Source: Alphaproteobacteria bacterium (GTDB lineage Bacteria; Pseudomonadota; Alphaproteobacteria; G02398745; G023898745). Taken from it: 64,000 nucleotides of DNA. The notes beneath the pieces are model-generated. The model ran no database searches. It was not told the DNA's origin and worked only from the letters and a program-made list of their open reading frames with translations. The stretch is from the NCBI GenBank assembly GCA_023898745.1, contig CP060237.1, positions 889,498 through 953,497 of the forward strand, in the 5' to 3' direction. Both the position numbers and the translations under genes were made by a program. Shown piece by piece: positions 34,685 through 44,004 of the stretch. Numbering within the stretch: position 1 is the first letter of the stretch; the number at the start of each line of letters is the position of its first letter.

Positions 34685-36193
34685 ATGAAATTATTAATTG
34701 ATCATCATGCATTTGAATCAAGAGCTGCTGTAATTGATGATAACGGCGTTTTACAAACACTCAATATTGATACAAGTGCACATAAACAAACAAAAGGTAA
34801 CATTTACCTTGCAAAAATCGTTAGAGTTGAGCCCGGAATTGGCGCAGTATTTTTAGACTATGGTGGAAAAAAGAATGGATTTTTACCCATTGGTCAACTC
34901 AAAAAGCTTTTACCGGACGAACAACAACTAAAGCGCGCCGTGGGTGAAAATCTTCTTGTGCAAGTCATAAAAGAAGAGCGACAAAATAAAGGTTGCGCTT
35001 TTACAATTGAAATTAGCTTAGCTGGTCACTACTCCATTATACTGCCATTCGAAGGAAGTGTTGGTGGCGTATCCCAAAAGATTAAAGGCTCAGTTGAACG
35101 AGAGCGCTTAAGAAAAATTGTTGAAAAGATTGGACTACCCTCCTACATCAGCGTTATTTTAAGAACTTCTGCCGAAAAAAGAGCAGCGGATGAAATTCGC
35201 AAAGATATTCGTTACTTAAACAAACTATGGAGAGCTATCTCCAAAAAAGCACAGGAGAAAAAACAACCTGGTTTGGTTTATGAAGAGCATAGTATTTTTG
35301 AACGCGCTGTGCGAGATACGGCATCCAAAGATGTTAAGGACATTCTTATAGAAGGTAAGGAAATTTTTGAGCAAGTTAAAAAATTTGCTCGCACCGTTAT
35401 GCCTAGCATTAAAAATAAAATTCATGAATACAACGGCGATAAACCTTTATTTAATATGTTTCATGTGAATGAGCAAATAGAGATGCTCTTAAGCCCTTTA
35501 GTACCACTCAAGTCAGGTGGAACACTTGTAATTCAGCAAACAGAAGCTTTGATCTCGATTGATGTGAACTCAGCAGGTTATAAATCGAAACTTCAAGAAG
35601 ATACCAGTCGAGATATTAATGTTGAAGCATGTGAAGAAATTGCGCGACAGATTCTTCTGCGAGATATTTCCGGTATTATCGTAATTGATTTCATTGATAT
35701 GGAGCGTGAAGAAAATAATGCACTTGTTTATAAAACGCTCAAAGCTGCTTTTAAGCACGATTCGGCACGAACAAATATTTTGCCTGTTAACGCATTTGGC
35801 GTCATCCAAATGACGCGCCAAAGATCTAAAAAAACCCTATCAGATTATTTTACACAAAAGTGCCCCTGCTGTTCTGGTTATGGTAGCGCACGAACAGTTG
35901 AGTCTATGAGCTCAACCATTTTACGTGCCATCAAGAAGAAAGCCGCTGCAAACTCTATGAGCGATGTTATTGTAACAGTATCTAAAGATGTTTTTGATTA
36001 CATGCAAAATAAGCTAAGGCGAGATATTTGTGCTATTGAAGAGCAACACCAGGTTAGAGTGCAGTTGATGTCCGTGTGGCATATTAACAATGCTGACTAC
36101 AATATTCGGATAGAAAACCAACAAAAACCTACTATGCCACACATCAAAGAAGAGCAGGTTTTGAGTAAACGCAGAAAGGTCGCGCACGGATAA
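34685..36193 (+). CDS. rng: ribonuclease E/G family endoribonuclease (RNase G-like)
   Basis: Endonuclease for rRNA and mRNA processing. The 502-residue protein has the S1-like RNA-binding domain (GNIYLAKIVRVEPGIGAVFLDYGG, about residues 36-60), 5'-sensor region, and the DNase I-like catalytic domain with ISIDVNSAGY and GIIVIDFIDM holding the metal-binding aspartates. The zinc-link is CPCCSGYG. It lacks the long C-terminal scaffold of RNase E and so resembles RNase G. A 13-base duplication of the start region (ATGAAATTATTGC at 34672) creates a 16-codon upstream frame (34651-34701) that overlaps its start. Confidence 0.94.
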   Translation: MKLLIDHHAFESRAAVIDDNGVLQTLNIDTSAHKQTKGNIYLAKIVRVEPGIGAVFLDYGGKKNGFLPIGQLKKLLPDEQQLKRAVGENLLVQVIKEERQNKGCAFTIEISLAGHYSIILPFEGSVGGVSQKIKGSVERERLRKIVEKIGLPSYISVILRTSAEKRAADEIRKDIRYLNKLWRAISKKAQEKKQPGLVYEEHSIFERAVRDTASKDVKDILIEGKEIFEQVKKFARTVMPSIKNKIHEYNGDKPLFNMFHVNEQIEMLLSPLVPLKSGGTLVIQQTEALISIDVNSAGYKSKLQEDTSRDINVEACEEIARQILLRDISGIIVIDFIDMEREENNALVYKTLKAAFKHDSARTNILPVNAFGVIQMTRQRSKKTLSDYFTQKCPCCSGYGSARTVESMSSTILRAIKKKAAANSMSDVIVTVSKDVFDYMQNKLRRDICAIEEQHQVRVQLMSVWHINNADYNIRIENQQKPTMPHIKEEQVLSKRRKVAHG

Positions 36194-36271
36194 TAAAAAA
36201 TTCACCTTACCCCTGTCTTTTTTTACAAAATGGGTCTACAATAAACCATGTAGAAATGTATTTGATACTAT

Positions 36272-36643
36272 ATGCCAACAATTAACCAGCTGGTTCGCAA
36301 AGGAAGAATTCCGGTAAAAGCAAAAAACAAAGTGCCAGCGCTCGAAGCTTGTCCACAAAAAAGAGGTGTGTGTACAAGAGTTTTCACAACAACACCAAAG
36401 AAACCAAACTCCGCACTTCGTAAAGTTGCGCGTATCCAACTAAGTAATGGATATGAAGTAACTGGTTATATTCCAGGAATGGGGCACAATCTTCAAGAAC
36501 ACTCTGTTGTTATGATCGAAGGTGGTCGTGTAAAAGACTTACCTGGTGTGCGCTATCACATCATCCGCGGAACACTTGATACACAAGGTGTACAAAATAG
36601 AAAACAAGCCCGCTCCAGATATGGTGCGAAGAAACCTAAATAA
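36272..36643 (+). CDS. rpsL: 30S ribosomal protein S12
   Basis: Decoding-centre protein. The 123-residue product is highly conserved: MPTINQLVRKGR, LEACPQKRGVCTRVFTTTPKKPNSALRKVARI (with the lysine of KKPNS at which streptomycin resistance arises), GMGHNLQEHSVVMIEGGRVKDLPGVRYHIIRG, and SRYGAKKPK. It starts the str operon rpsL-rpsG-fusA. Confidence 0.99.
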   Translation: MPTINQLVRKGRIPVKAKNKVPALEACPQKRGVCTRVFTTTPKKPNSALRKVARIQLSNGYEVTGYIPGMGHNLQEHSVVMIEGGRVKDLPGVRYHIIRGTLDTQGVQNRKQARSRYGAKKPK

Positions 36644-36660
36644 AGAAGGAGTTTTAATAT

Positions 36661-37131
36661 ATGTCCAGAAGAAGACAGGCGAAGAAAATCGAGATTTTGC
36701 CAGATCCTCGATTCAAAGACACAGTTGTGAGTAAGTTCATTAATAATGTTATGGAGCAAGGTAAAAAAGCTGTTGCTGAAAAAATTGTTTATGGTGCGCT
36801 AGATTCCTTAACAGCATCAACGGACGAAGATAAGTTATCACTTTTTAAAAAAGCATTAGAGAACGTTAAACCTCTTGTCGAAGTTAAATCTAGACGTGTT
36901 GGCGGTGCAACATATCAAGTTCCACATGAAGTACGTCCAGCTAGAGCGCAAGCACTTTCTATTCGTTGGATTATTGATGCTTCCAGAAAAAGACCTGGGA
37001 CAACTATGATGTCGAAATTAGCATCTGAATTTAAAGATGCTGCAGAAAACAAAGGCACTGCAGTAAAGAAGAAAGAAGATACGCATAAGATGGCAGAAGC
37101 AAACAGAGCATTCGCTCACTATAGGTGGTAA
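36661..37131 (+). CDS. rpsG: 30S ribosomal protein S7
   Basis: Organises the 3' domain of 16S rRNA and binds near the E site. The 156-residue product starts MSRRRQAKKIEILPDPRFKDTVVSKFINNVM and contains VEVKSRRVGGATYQVPHEVRPARAQALSIRW and the terminal HKMAEANRAFAHYRW. A strong ribosome site (AAGGAG) precedes it, 17 bases after rpsL. Confidence 0.99.
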   Translation: MSRRRQAKKIEILPDPRFKDTVVSKFINNVMEQGKKAVAEKIVYGALDSLTASTDEDKLSLFKKALENVKPLVEVKSRRVGGATYQVPHEVRPARAQALSIRWIIDASRKRPGTTMMSKLASEFKDAAENKGTAVKKKEDTHKMAEANRAFAHYRW

Positions 37132-37133
37132 CT

Positions 37134-39224
37134 ATGACGAGTCAAACTCCTATTAAAAACTACAGAAATATAGGCATCATGGCACACATTGATGCCGGAA
37201 AAACAACAACAACTGAACGTATTCTTTATTATACAGGCAAATCTTACAAAATTGGTGAAGTGCATGAAGGCGCTGCAACCATGGACTGGATGGAGCAAGA
37301 ACAAGAGCGCGGCATCACAATTACATCAGCTGCAACAACGTGTTTTTGGAAAGATCATAGAATCAACATCATTGACACACCAGGTCACGTTGACTTCACA
37401 ATTGAGGTTGAGCGAAGCTTGCGCGTATTGGATGGTGCGGTTGCTGTATTTGATGGCGTTGCAGGTGTTGAGCCTCAATCTGAAACAGTTTGGCACCAAG
37501 CAAATAAATATAAAGTGCCTAGAATTTGTTTCGTAAACAAGTTGGATAGAACCGGTGCGAATTTCCACCGTTGCGTTGATATGATTAAGAATCGCCTTGG
37601 TGCACGCGCTATGGTAATGCAAATTCCTGTGGGCATCGAATCTGACTTACAAGGAGTGGTAGACCTTGTAGAAATGAAAGCAATTTTATGGAGAACAGAG
37701 GACCTGGGAGCAAGTTTTGATATAGTTGATATTCCAGCTGATCTTAAAGATGAAGCGGAAATTCTACATCAAGAGCTTATCGAAATGGCTGTTGAAATGG
37801 ATGATAAGCTTATGGAAGCGTATCTTGAAGGAAAAGAAATTTCTACAGCTGATTTAAAAAAATGCATTCGCGCAGGAACAATCCGCAGTCACTTTGTGCC
37901 TATTTTCTGTGGAAGCGCCTTCAAAAATAAAGGTGTTCAACCCTTGCTTGATGCTGTTGTTGATTACCTCCCCTCTCCTTTGGATGTTGGAGATATCGTA
38001 GGAAAAAATCCAGATACAGGTGAAGAAATCGTTCGTATGCCAGCAGAAAATGATAAGCTTTCTGCGCTAGCATTCAAAATTATGACAGATCCTTTCGTAG
38101 GAACAATCACATTCGTGCGTATCTATTCAGGTAAATTAGAAGCTGGAAAATCTGTTCTTAATACGATTAAAGATAAAAAAGAACGCGTAGGTCGTATGCT
38201 TTTGATGCATGCAAACTCACGTGAAGATATTAAAATTGCACATGCTGGTGACATTATTGCTCTTCCAGGATTGAAAGAAACAACGACAGGTCACACCTTG
38301 TGTGATCCTGATCATCCAATCATCCTAGAAGAAATGGATTTCCCAGATCCTGTGATTGAAATCGCAATTGAACCAAAAACAAAAGGTGATCAAGAGAAGT
38401 TGGGTATTGCGCTCGCTAAACTTGTTCAGGAAGATCCATCTTTTAGAGCATCAACTGATCAAGAGACAGGGCAAACAATTCTAAAAGGCATGGGTGAGTT
38501 GCATCTTGATATTAAACTGGATCTATTAAAACGGGACCATAAAGTTGAAGTAGCGCAAGGAAAACCGCAAGTTGCATATCGTGAAAAAATTACAGCAACA
38601 GGTGAAATTGACTATACACATAAAAAACAAACAGGTGGTGCAGGACAATTTGCACGTGTTAAGCTTGTGTTTGAACCTTTAGAACCAGGTGAAGGGTTTG
38701 TTTTTGAGAATCAAATCGTTGGTGGTGCGATTCCTAAAGAATACATCCCTGCTGTTGAAAAAGGTTTGGAAATGGCAAAAGAATCTGGTCCATTAATTGG
38801 CTTCCCAATGATTGACTTTAAGGCACGCCTTATAGATGGCGCATACCATGATGTTGACTCCAGCACCATGGCCTTCGAAATCGCAACAAAAGCGGCGTTT
38901 AGAGAAGGTATCACAAAGGCAAAGCCGAAGATTCTTGAGCCTATTATGTCTGTAGAAGTTGTGGTTCCAGATGAATATCTTGGAGATGTTATTGGAGACC
39001 TAAATAGTCGTCGTGGGCAAGTTGGCGAAATGGAACAAAGAGGCGCAGTTCAAGCTATCTCTGCAAAAGTTCCTTTGGCGGAAATGTTTGGTTATGTAAA
39101 TACTTTACGCTCAATGACACAAGGTCGTGGACAATACTCAATGCAGTTCCACTCTTATGACTTTGTTCCAAACAACGTTTCTAATGAAATTCGCGAGCAG
39201 TATGCTGCGAAGGCAAACAAGTAA
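37134..39224 (+). CDS. fusA: translation elongation factor G
   Basis: GTPase that drives ribosome translocation. The 696-residue protein has the G motifs AHIDAGKTTTTERILYY (P-loop), the switch region EQERGITITSAATTC, DTPGHVDF and NKLDRTGA, and domains II to V with normal length and C-terminus (YDFVPNNVSNEIREQYAAK). I prefer the ATG at 37134, two bases after the rpsG stop; a GTG at 37125 is possible. No tuf gene follows, unlike in the usual str operon of alphaproteobacteria. Confidence 0.99.
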   Translation: MTSQTPIKNYRNIGIMAHIDAGKTTTTERILYYTGKSYKIGEVHEGAATMDWMEQEQERGITITSAATTCFWKDHRINIIDTPGHVDFTIEVERSLRVLDGAVAVFDGVAGVEPQSETVWHQANKYKVPRICFVNKLDRTGANFHRCVDMIKNRLGARAMVMQIPVGIESDLQGVVDLVEMKAILWRTEDLGASFDIVDIPADLKDEAEILHQELIEMAVEMDDKLMEAYLEGKEISTADLKKCIRAGTIRSHFVPIFCGSAFKNKGVQPLLDAVVDYLPSPLDVGDIVGKNPDTGEEIVRMPAENDKLSALAFKIMTDPFVGTITFVRIYSGKLEAGKSVLNTIKDKKERVGRMLLMHANSREDIKIAHAGDIIALPGLKETTTGHTLCDPDHPIILEEMDFPDPVIEIAIEPKTKGDQEKLGIALAKLVQEDPSFRASTDQETGQTILKGMGELHLDIKLDLLKRDHKVEVAQGKPQVAYREKITATGEIDYTHKKQTGGAGQFARVKLVFEPLEPGEGFVFENQIVGGAIPKEYIPAVEKGLEMAKESGPLIGFPMIDFKARLIDGAYHDVDSSTMAFEIATKAAFREGITKAKPKILEPIMSVEVVVPDEYLGDVIGDLNSRRGQVGEMEQRGAVQAISAKVPLAEMFGYVNTLRSMTQGRGQYSMQFHSYDFVPNNVSNEIREQYAAKANK

Positions 39225-39252
39225 TCCTCCTCTCTCTCTTCTCCTTTGAAGA

Positions 39253-40314
39253 ATGATTTTCATCTTATTTGCGGCAAAAATTTCCATTGTAGGGGGAGCG
39301 GGTGCTGTTGGATCTTATTTCTCAACAAAACTCACTTCTTGCGATAATGAAGTTTCAATCATAGGAAAAGCAGAAAAAAATCTGAAATATATCAAAAAAC
39401 ATGGCTTAAAAGTTAAAACTTCTGAAGGTCTAATTCATCTAAAACCTCAAAGATTTTGCTATGTAGGCAATCTTTTAGATGCTCAACTTCCTTATCAAGA
39501 TATTGTGATTGTAAGTCTTAAACAACCTGATGTGACTTTAAAGGTTGCTAAGCAATTGAAACGCCTTTCTAACAAAGAAACTATTTTTATTTTTATTGGA
39601 AATGGGTTACCGTTCTATTTCTTGAAAGACTTGAGACTCACTAAAAAACATTTAGATTGCATTGATTCAGACGGCAAAATAGAAAGATTATTTCAAGATA
39701 ATATAATTTTTGGGATGCAACCTTTTATTGCTGCTAAGAAAACCTTTACAGGTGAGACCGAAATTACAAGGCCTTTTGATAAAATTTCAGTCATTATAGG
39801 CTCATCACAAAATTCTAAAGCTCTGCAAAAAATATATGAAGTATTTGAAAAGGCTACCATACCAATAAAAACTGAAAATTTTCATAAAATGACTCTAGAG
39901 AAATTGCAGTTTGCCCTAGCCATTAACACTCTCTCCGCTATTATGGAAAAAACTACCGGAGAAGTGTTTGAAGATCCAAATGCGCAGTCATTCATAAAAT
40001 ATACTATAAATATCTTGCAAGAGATATCAGATAAAATTAACGCCGGACATTTGCGCGATTACCAAACCTTCAAAGTGTTACCTATAACAAAAGGCCATTA
40101 TTCTTCGATGTATAATGATTTAAAACAAAACCGGTCTATTGAAAAAGCAGCAATTCTTGATGCAACTTTGGAGCTGTGTGAGCTTCTGAATTTAAAAAAC
40201 TTAGCGCCTTTAAAACGACTGCAAGCTATTCTTGCTGCAAAAATAAATGGAGAAAATTTCAATCTTGAAGATTTTTTTCATTTGTGTGAAGCTAGCCATT
40301 CAAATTCAGCTTAA
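39253..40314 (+). CDS. panE: ketopantoate reductase-like (PanE/ApbA family) protein
   Basis: NADPH-dependent reductase family; PanE makes pantoate for coenzyme A. The 353-residue protein has the Rossmann start KISIVGGAGAVGSYFSTKL, the conserved lysine helix in LEKLQFALAINTLSAIMEKTTGEVF, and the C-terminal segment HYSSMYNDLKQNRSIE. The protein begins with seven or eight extra hydrophobic residues (MIFILFAA) before the Rossmann strand; an in-frame TGA two codons upstream fixes this start. Such a prefix looks like the short export leaders of neighbours although the family is cytoplasmic. Substrate cannot be fixed without pathway context. Confidence 0.82.
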   Translation: MIFILFAAKISIVGGAGAVGSYFSTKLTSCDNEVSIIGKAEKNLKYIKKHGLKVKTSEGLIHLKPQRFCYVGNLLDAQLPYQDIVIVSLKQPDVTLKVAKQLKRLSNKETIFIFIGNGLPFYFLKDLRLTKKHLDCIDSDGKIERLFQDNIIFGMQPFIAAKKTFTGETEITRPFDKISVIIGSSQNSKALQKIYEVFEKATIPIKTENFHKMTLEKLQFALAINTLSAIMEKTTGEVFEDPNAQSFIKYTINILQEISDKINAGHLRDYQTFKVLPITKGHYSSMYNDLKQNRSIEKAAILDATLELCELLNLKNLAPLKRLQAILAAKINGENFNLEDFFHLCEASHSNSA

Positions 40315-41495
40315 ACAATATATTCAAGCTTAATTTTTACTTTATCTTTAAAAAAATAACATAACAACACTGAAGCAGCTATTGATCCTATCCCACCAAA
40401 AATAAATGGCACATGCAAGCCAAATGTACACAAATACCTAAATATAAAACTTCCAACTAAAGTTGCGCATAAAGATACAGCGAAATACACGCTAAACGCC
40501 GTACCTCTTAAATTTAAAGTGGCGTAATTGGAAATTAAACTAAAGAAAATTGAGTTTGAAATCCCTTCCAGTATCCCCCATAAAGCTGTCACAAAAATAA
40601 AATCAAGCATAGTCACTGAAAAGGCACACCAGAATTGCGCTATAACCGCCACAACAAAACTTAACAACAAAATCTTCTCTTTATTGCAATAATCTGACAT
40701 AACACCCAATGGATAAGCCATAACAGCTGACGATAAATTAAATATAATTAAAAACATTGGAAAATATTCATAACTTAAACTTAATTTCTCAACTGTTCTC
40801 ATGGTCACCACAGCTTCTCCATAGCGCACCATAAGAAATACAAAAGCAACCAGCATTAGTTTCCAGAATGCATTTGAAAAATTCTTAAAATAAAACTCTT
40901 CTCGCTCTTTTTTATACATAACAAAAGAGTCTGGCATACATAGAATAGATAAAACTAAAGCACCTATAGAAGGTAAGATTGCAAGGGCAAAAATCGTTTT
41001 AAAGCTTCCATTTGTCCACATAAGAAGCTTCATCCCAAAGAAAGAGCCTATTACTGATCCTGTAACTGTGAGAAATGTCCGCGCACCATACCATGTACCA
41101 CTCTTATTTTTCGGACATAAATCTCCCATAAGCGCATCTCTTGGAGCCATCTGCAACCCATTTCCAAAACGATCTAAGGCTCTGGCCGCAATACATCCTA
41201 CAAGTGATGTTGCAACAACTAAAAAGAACTTTGATAAGGCCATTAAGATAATACCAGCAATAATAATATTTTTGCGATTCTTTAAAAAGTCCGACAAAAA
41301 CCCAGCGCCTAATTTCATGCCAAAACTAAATGCATCCATAGCACCTTGAAAAAAGCATATATCGGCTGTATTTACGCCCATAGATTTTAAAAAACTGGAA
41401 AATACACCAAACACAAGGCTTGAAGATGCATTGCAAAGAAGACCTATTATATTAATAATCAAAAGATTGAGCCTGAAATTTTTTGCTCTAGCCAT
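40311..41495 (-). CDS. major facilitator superfamily transporter
   Basis: A 394-residue protein with 12 predicted membrane helices. Between helices 2 and 3 it has GAGFLSDFLKNRKNIII, the MFS loop signature (G...SD...RK/R), repeated in the second half as GVMSDYCNKEKILLL. ARALDRFGNGLQMAPRDALMGDL in helix 4 to 5 resembles drug/sugar-phosphate-independent efflux members such as the YfkF or 'MFS family' type with an R-D-A motif. The substrate is unknown. It converges with panE, their stops overlapping by four bases. Confidence 0.85.
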   Translation of the reverse strand: MARAKNFRLNLLIINIIGLLCNASSSLVFGVFSSFLKSMGVNTADICFFQGAMDAFSFGMKLGAGFLSDFLKNRKNIIIAGIILMALSKFFLVVATSLVGCIAARALDRFGNGLQMAPRDALMGDLCPKNKSGTWYGARTFLTVTGSVIGSFFGMKLLMWTNGSFKTIFALAILPSIGALVLSILCMPDSFVMYKKEREEFYFKNFSNAFWKLMLVAFVFLMVRYGEAVVTMRTVEKLSLSYEYFPMFLIIFNLSSAVMAYPLGVMSDYCNKEKILLLSFVVAVIAQFWCAFSVTMLDFIFVTALWGILEGISNSIFFSLISNYATLNLRGTAFSVYFAVSLCATLVGSFIFRYLCTFGLHVPFIFGGIGSIAASVLLCYFFKDKVKIKLEYIV

Positions 41496-41505
41496 ATACC
41501 GCCCC

Positions 41506-41582
41506 GGTCATCCCAAATAACACGAGATATCCTCCTGAAATAAACTTAGAAAGATCCTTCGTGCTATGCGCTTAGGATAACG
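41506..41582. repeat. family-A palindromic element (decayed)
   Basis: GGTCATCCCAAATAACACGAGATATC... and the inverted AGAAAGATCCTTCGTGC...TTAGGATAACG resemble other family-A copies but with several changes in the outer arm. Located in the leader between the MFS gene and the phosphatidyltransferase gene. Confidence 0.55.
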
Positions 41583-41730
41583 ATTTACAAAACACTCATA
41601 CGTCCACAATATTACATAAATAATATTTATTCAATTAATTATTTTTTAATATTATTAAATACTTTATTTTATTTGATTTTATATTTTTTTTATATTAGCA
41701 TGAAGTTAGAATTTGATATTTTTAGAACAA

Positions 41731-42270
41731 ATGATAAAGTATATTCCGAATCTCTTATCCGCTTCCAGAATTTTTATGAGCTTATACGCTGTTCAAACAT
41801 TCTTTAATGCGGAGTACATTTTTACGATTATCTTATTTGCAATATGTATTGTGACAGACTTTATAGATGGGCCTATTGCAAGATATCATAATGTCACAAG
41901 CGAACTTGGGAAGCATTTAGATATAATCGGAGATCTTGCATCTATACTCTCTATATCCTTTTTGTTTTATCATATTAATCCCATTTTTCTTGTGACCTTT
42001 TTGCCTAATGGCATAAATCATATTATTAAGTTTTTTGATCGAAAGCATGGACATATTGAAGAGGTTGAAATGACCCCATTAGATGACTTTTGCGCTATCT
42101 TGAATCAATTTCTCTACCCTTCATCCGTATTCTTAGCAATTGCCTATCCAAACTTTTGGCAGGTTGCAGACGCTCTGTTTTATATCACCCCTCTTGCTGG
42201 GGCGCTTGCTGCATATAGATCCTTTAAGAGATATCAAAATCGCAAAACTTCCATAGATACAGCCTTTTAA
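41731..42270 (+). CDS. pgsA: CDP-alcohol phosphatidyltransferase (PgsA-like)
   Basis: Membrane enzyme that joins a CDP-diacylglycerol to an alcohol; in PgsA the alcohol is glycerol 3-phosphate. The 179-residue protein carries the full family motif DGx2ARx8Gx3Dx3D as DGPIARYHNVTSELGKHLDIIGD and has five or six membrane helices. The start MIKYIPNLLSASRIF also fits PgsA. I chose the ATG at 41731 rather than a TTG six codons upstream. Identity as PgsA rather than another family member is probable, not certain. Confidence 0.8.
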   Translation: MIKYIPNLLSASRIFMSLYAVQTFFNAEYIFTIILFAICIVTDFIDGPIARYHNVTSELGKHLDIIGDLASILSISFLFYHINPIFLVTFLPNGINHIIKFFDRKHGHIEEVEMTPLDDFCAILNQFLYPSSVFLAIAYPNFWQVADALFYITPLAGALAAYRSFKRYQNRKTSIDTAF

Positions 42271-42313
42271 AGGTATGTTGTCATAACAAAAAACGCTGAA
42301 CGCCACAAAAGAT

Positions 42314-42380
42314 CGTCATCACAAGATCTGCAACGCAGACCGTGGTGATCCATTCTCTGGATGTCCACGTCGCCATGACG
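42314..42380. repeat. family-B palindromic element
   Basis: CGTCATCACAAGATCTGC at the left and GTCGCCATGACG at the right, with CGTGGTGATCCA and GGATGTCCACG boxes inside. Between the convergent phosphatidyltransferase and rnc genes. Confidence 0.75.
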
Positions 42381-42422
42381 TTCCGTGCAACTTTCGTCAT
42401 GATCTATCAACGACAATCTGCT

Positions 42423-43094
42423 TTATTTTAGCCTCATTTTCTTTTGATATTTTTCAATAAAATTTTGTGCCGCATCCTGCTCAGCCTGCTTTCTGTTATA
42501 CCCCTTGCCCACACTTTCAAAATCAGGTTCAACTTGAAGCTGATATGTAAAAATAGGTGAGTGCTCTGATCCTGCTTTTTCTAACAAAGTATAAGTTGGA
42601 ACAATATTATAAGTTTTTTGCGCCCATTCTTGCACAAGAGTTTTGGGGTCTTTAGATTGCTCTTGAATTAGATCAGTTTTCCAATGTTTATAGATAAACT
42701 GTTTGCATGGGTTAAGATTACCATCTAAGAAAATCGCACCTAAAACAGCTTCTATAGTATTTGCAATCAAGGCTGTATTCTTAGACTGATAATCTTTTAA
42801 ACTATATTTAATGAATGGCAAAAGCCCAATATTTTCGCCAATTTTTTTACAAATATCCCGACTGACCAATACGGATTGATAGCGCGCCAATACCCCCTCT
42901 CGCTCGTCTGGATATTGAGAATATACAAACTCTGCAATGATAAGACCTAGAACGCGGTCGCCCAAAAACTCTAAACGCTCAAACTCATAATTACGATGCT
43001 TCTTGGGTAAGGCGCTAGGATGCGTTAACGCCATTTTTAAAAGCGTTGGATCTTTGAAAGTGTATCCTAAGATATCATATAATTTTTTTTCCAA
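42423..43094 (-). CDS. rnc: ribonuclease III
   Basis: Cleaves double-stranded RNA, including rRNA precursors. The 223-residue protein has the signature ERLEFLGDRVLGLIIAEFVY with catalytic acidic residues, the helper stretch NTALIANTIEAVLGAIFLDGN, and a C-terminal double-stranded RNA-binding domain (PKTLVQEWAQKTYNIVPTY ... GKGYNRKQAEQDAAQNFIEKY). It overlaps lepB by 20 bases, the common lepB-rnc arrangement. Confidence 0.97.
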   Translation of the reverse strand: MEKKLYDILGYTFKDPTLLKMALTHPSALPKKHRNYEFERLEFLGDRVLGLIIAEFVYSQYPDEREGVLARYQSVLVSRDICKKIGENIGLLPFIKYSLKDYQSKNTALIANTIEAVLGAIFLDGNLNPCKQFIYKHWKTDLIQEQSKDPKTLVQEWAQKTYNIVPTYTLLEKAGSEHSPIFTYQLQVEPDFESVGKGYNRKQAEQDAAQNFIEKYQKKMRLK

Positions 43095-43854
43095 TATGTG
43101 TCCACCTTGGTTTGAGGCGAAGTTTATGCCATGTTAATGGATTCCACTTCTCTCCTGCAAATGAAAATTCAACCGAAAAACAAATCAACTCTGCTTTGGC
43201 CCAAATATACTCAATTGGAACAAACCCTGGATTTGGATATCGACTATCTTGAGATTGGTTGCGATTATCCCCTAGCCCAAAATAATGTCCTGCTGGCACT
43301 ACAAACTCTTCTGTATTATTTCTTGGATCCATGAACAAACCATCTGAAGAATCTTCGGTGCGCATAATAATATGCTTTACACCATTAGGCAAAGTTTCTT
43401 CATAACAATGATATTCTACGGTTTTACCCTTAGAGTCTGTAGTTTTGTAATTTTCAACTCTTTTGTACTGACAAACCTGCCCATTGATATATAGCTTACC
43501 TTGTCGAAGTTGCACCCTATCTCCTGGCAAACCTACACATCTCTTGATGTAATCCATTTTCGTATTCTTTGGATTTGCAAACGCTATCACATCTCCGATT
43601 TGTGGCGTTTTTGTCATAAAAATTTTTCCACTAAAAAGGTTGAGATGTTGTGGCAAGCTGTATCGGGAATAACCATACGCCGCCTTATTCACCATCACAA
43701 AATCACCAACATTTAACGTTGGAATAAGCGATCCAGATGGAATGAGATAATGCTGATATGAAACCGCACGAAATGTCAGCAAAATCATAAATAAAAACAC
43801 AATATCGCGCATCGTTTTTCTGAATCGATGCTCGGATGGCTTATTAAAAAACAT
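43075..43854 (-). CDS. lepB: signal peptidase I
   Basis: Removes signal peptides from exported proteins at the periplasmic face. The 259-residue protein has one N-terminal membrane helix (about residues 17-35), the catalytic serine at Ser42 in PSGSLIPTL, the general-base lysine at Lys104 in DYIKRCVGLPGDRV, and the downstream signature GDNRNQSQDSRYP. A very short N-terminal cytosolic stretch precedes the helix. This is the enzyme that would process the unusually short leaders found across the window. Confidence 0.96.
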   Translation of the reverse strand: MFFNKPSEHRFRKTMRDIVFLFMILLTFRAVSYQHYLIPSGSLIPTLNVGDFVMVNKAAYGYSRYSLPQHLNLFSGKIFMTKTPQIGDVIAFANPKNTKMDYIKRCVGLPGDRVQLRQGKLYINGQVCQYKRVENYKTTDSKGKTVEYHCYEETLPNGVKHIIMRTEDSSDGLFMDPRNNTEEFVVPAGHYFGLGDNRNQSQDSRYPNPGFVPIEYIWAKAELICFSVEFSFAGEKWNPLTWHKLRLKPRWTHIGKKII

Positions 43855-43910
43855 ATTATCTTGCGAGGCGACTTTTGAACATTATGAAGGATTTTTGGAG
43901 AAAAAGGAAT

Positions 43911-43996
43911 GTCATCACGAGATCTGCGAAGCAGATCGTGGTGATCCATAATAACCTCTGGATGACCGCGCACTCTAACGAGCGCTCGCAATGACG
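43911..43996. repeat. family-B palindromic element
   Basis: GTCATCACGAGATCTGCG at the left, CGCTCGCAATGACG at the right; boxes GTGGTGATCCA and TGGATGACCGCG inside. Between xer and lepB; its right end comes within nine bases of the xer stop, so it may serve as a terminator-like structure. Confidence 0.75.
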
Positions 43997-44004
43997 CGCT
44001 GCGC

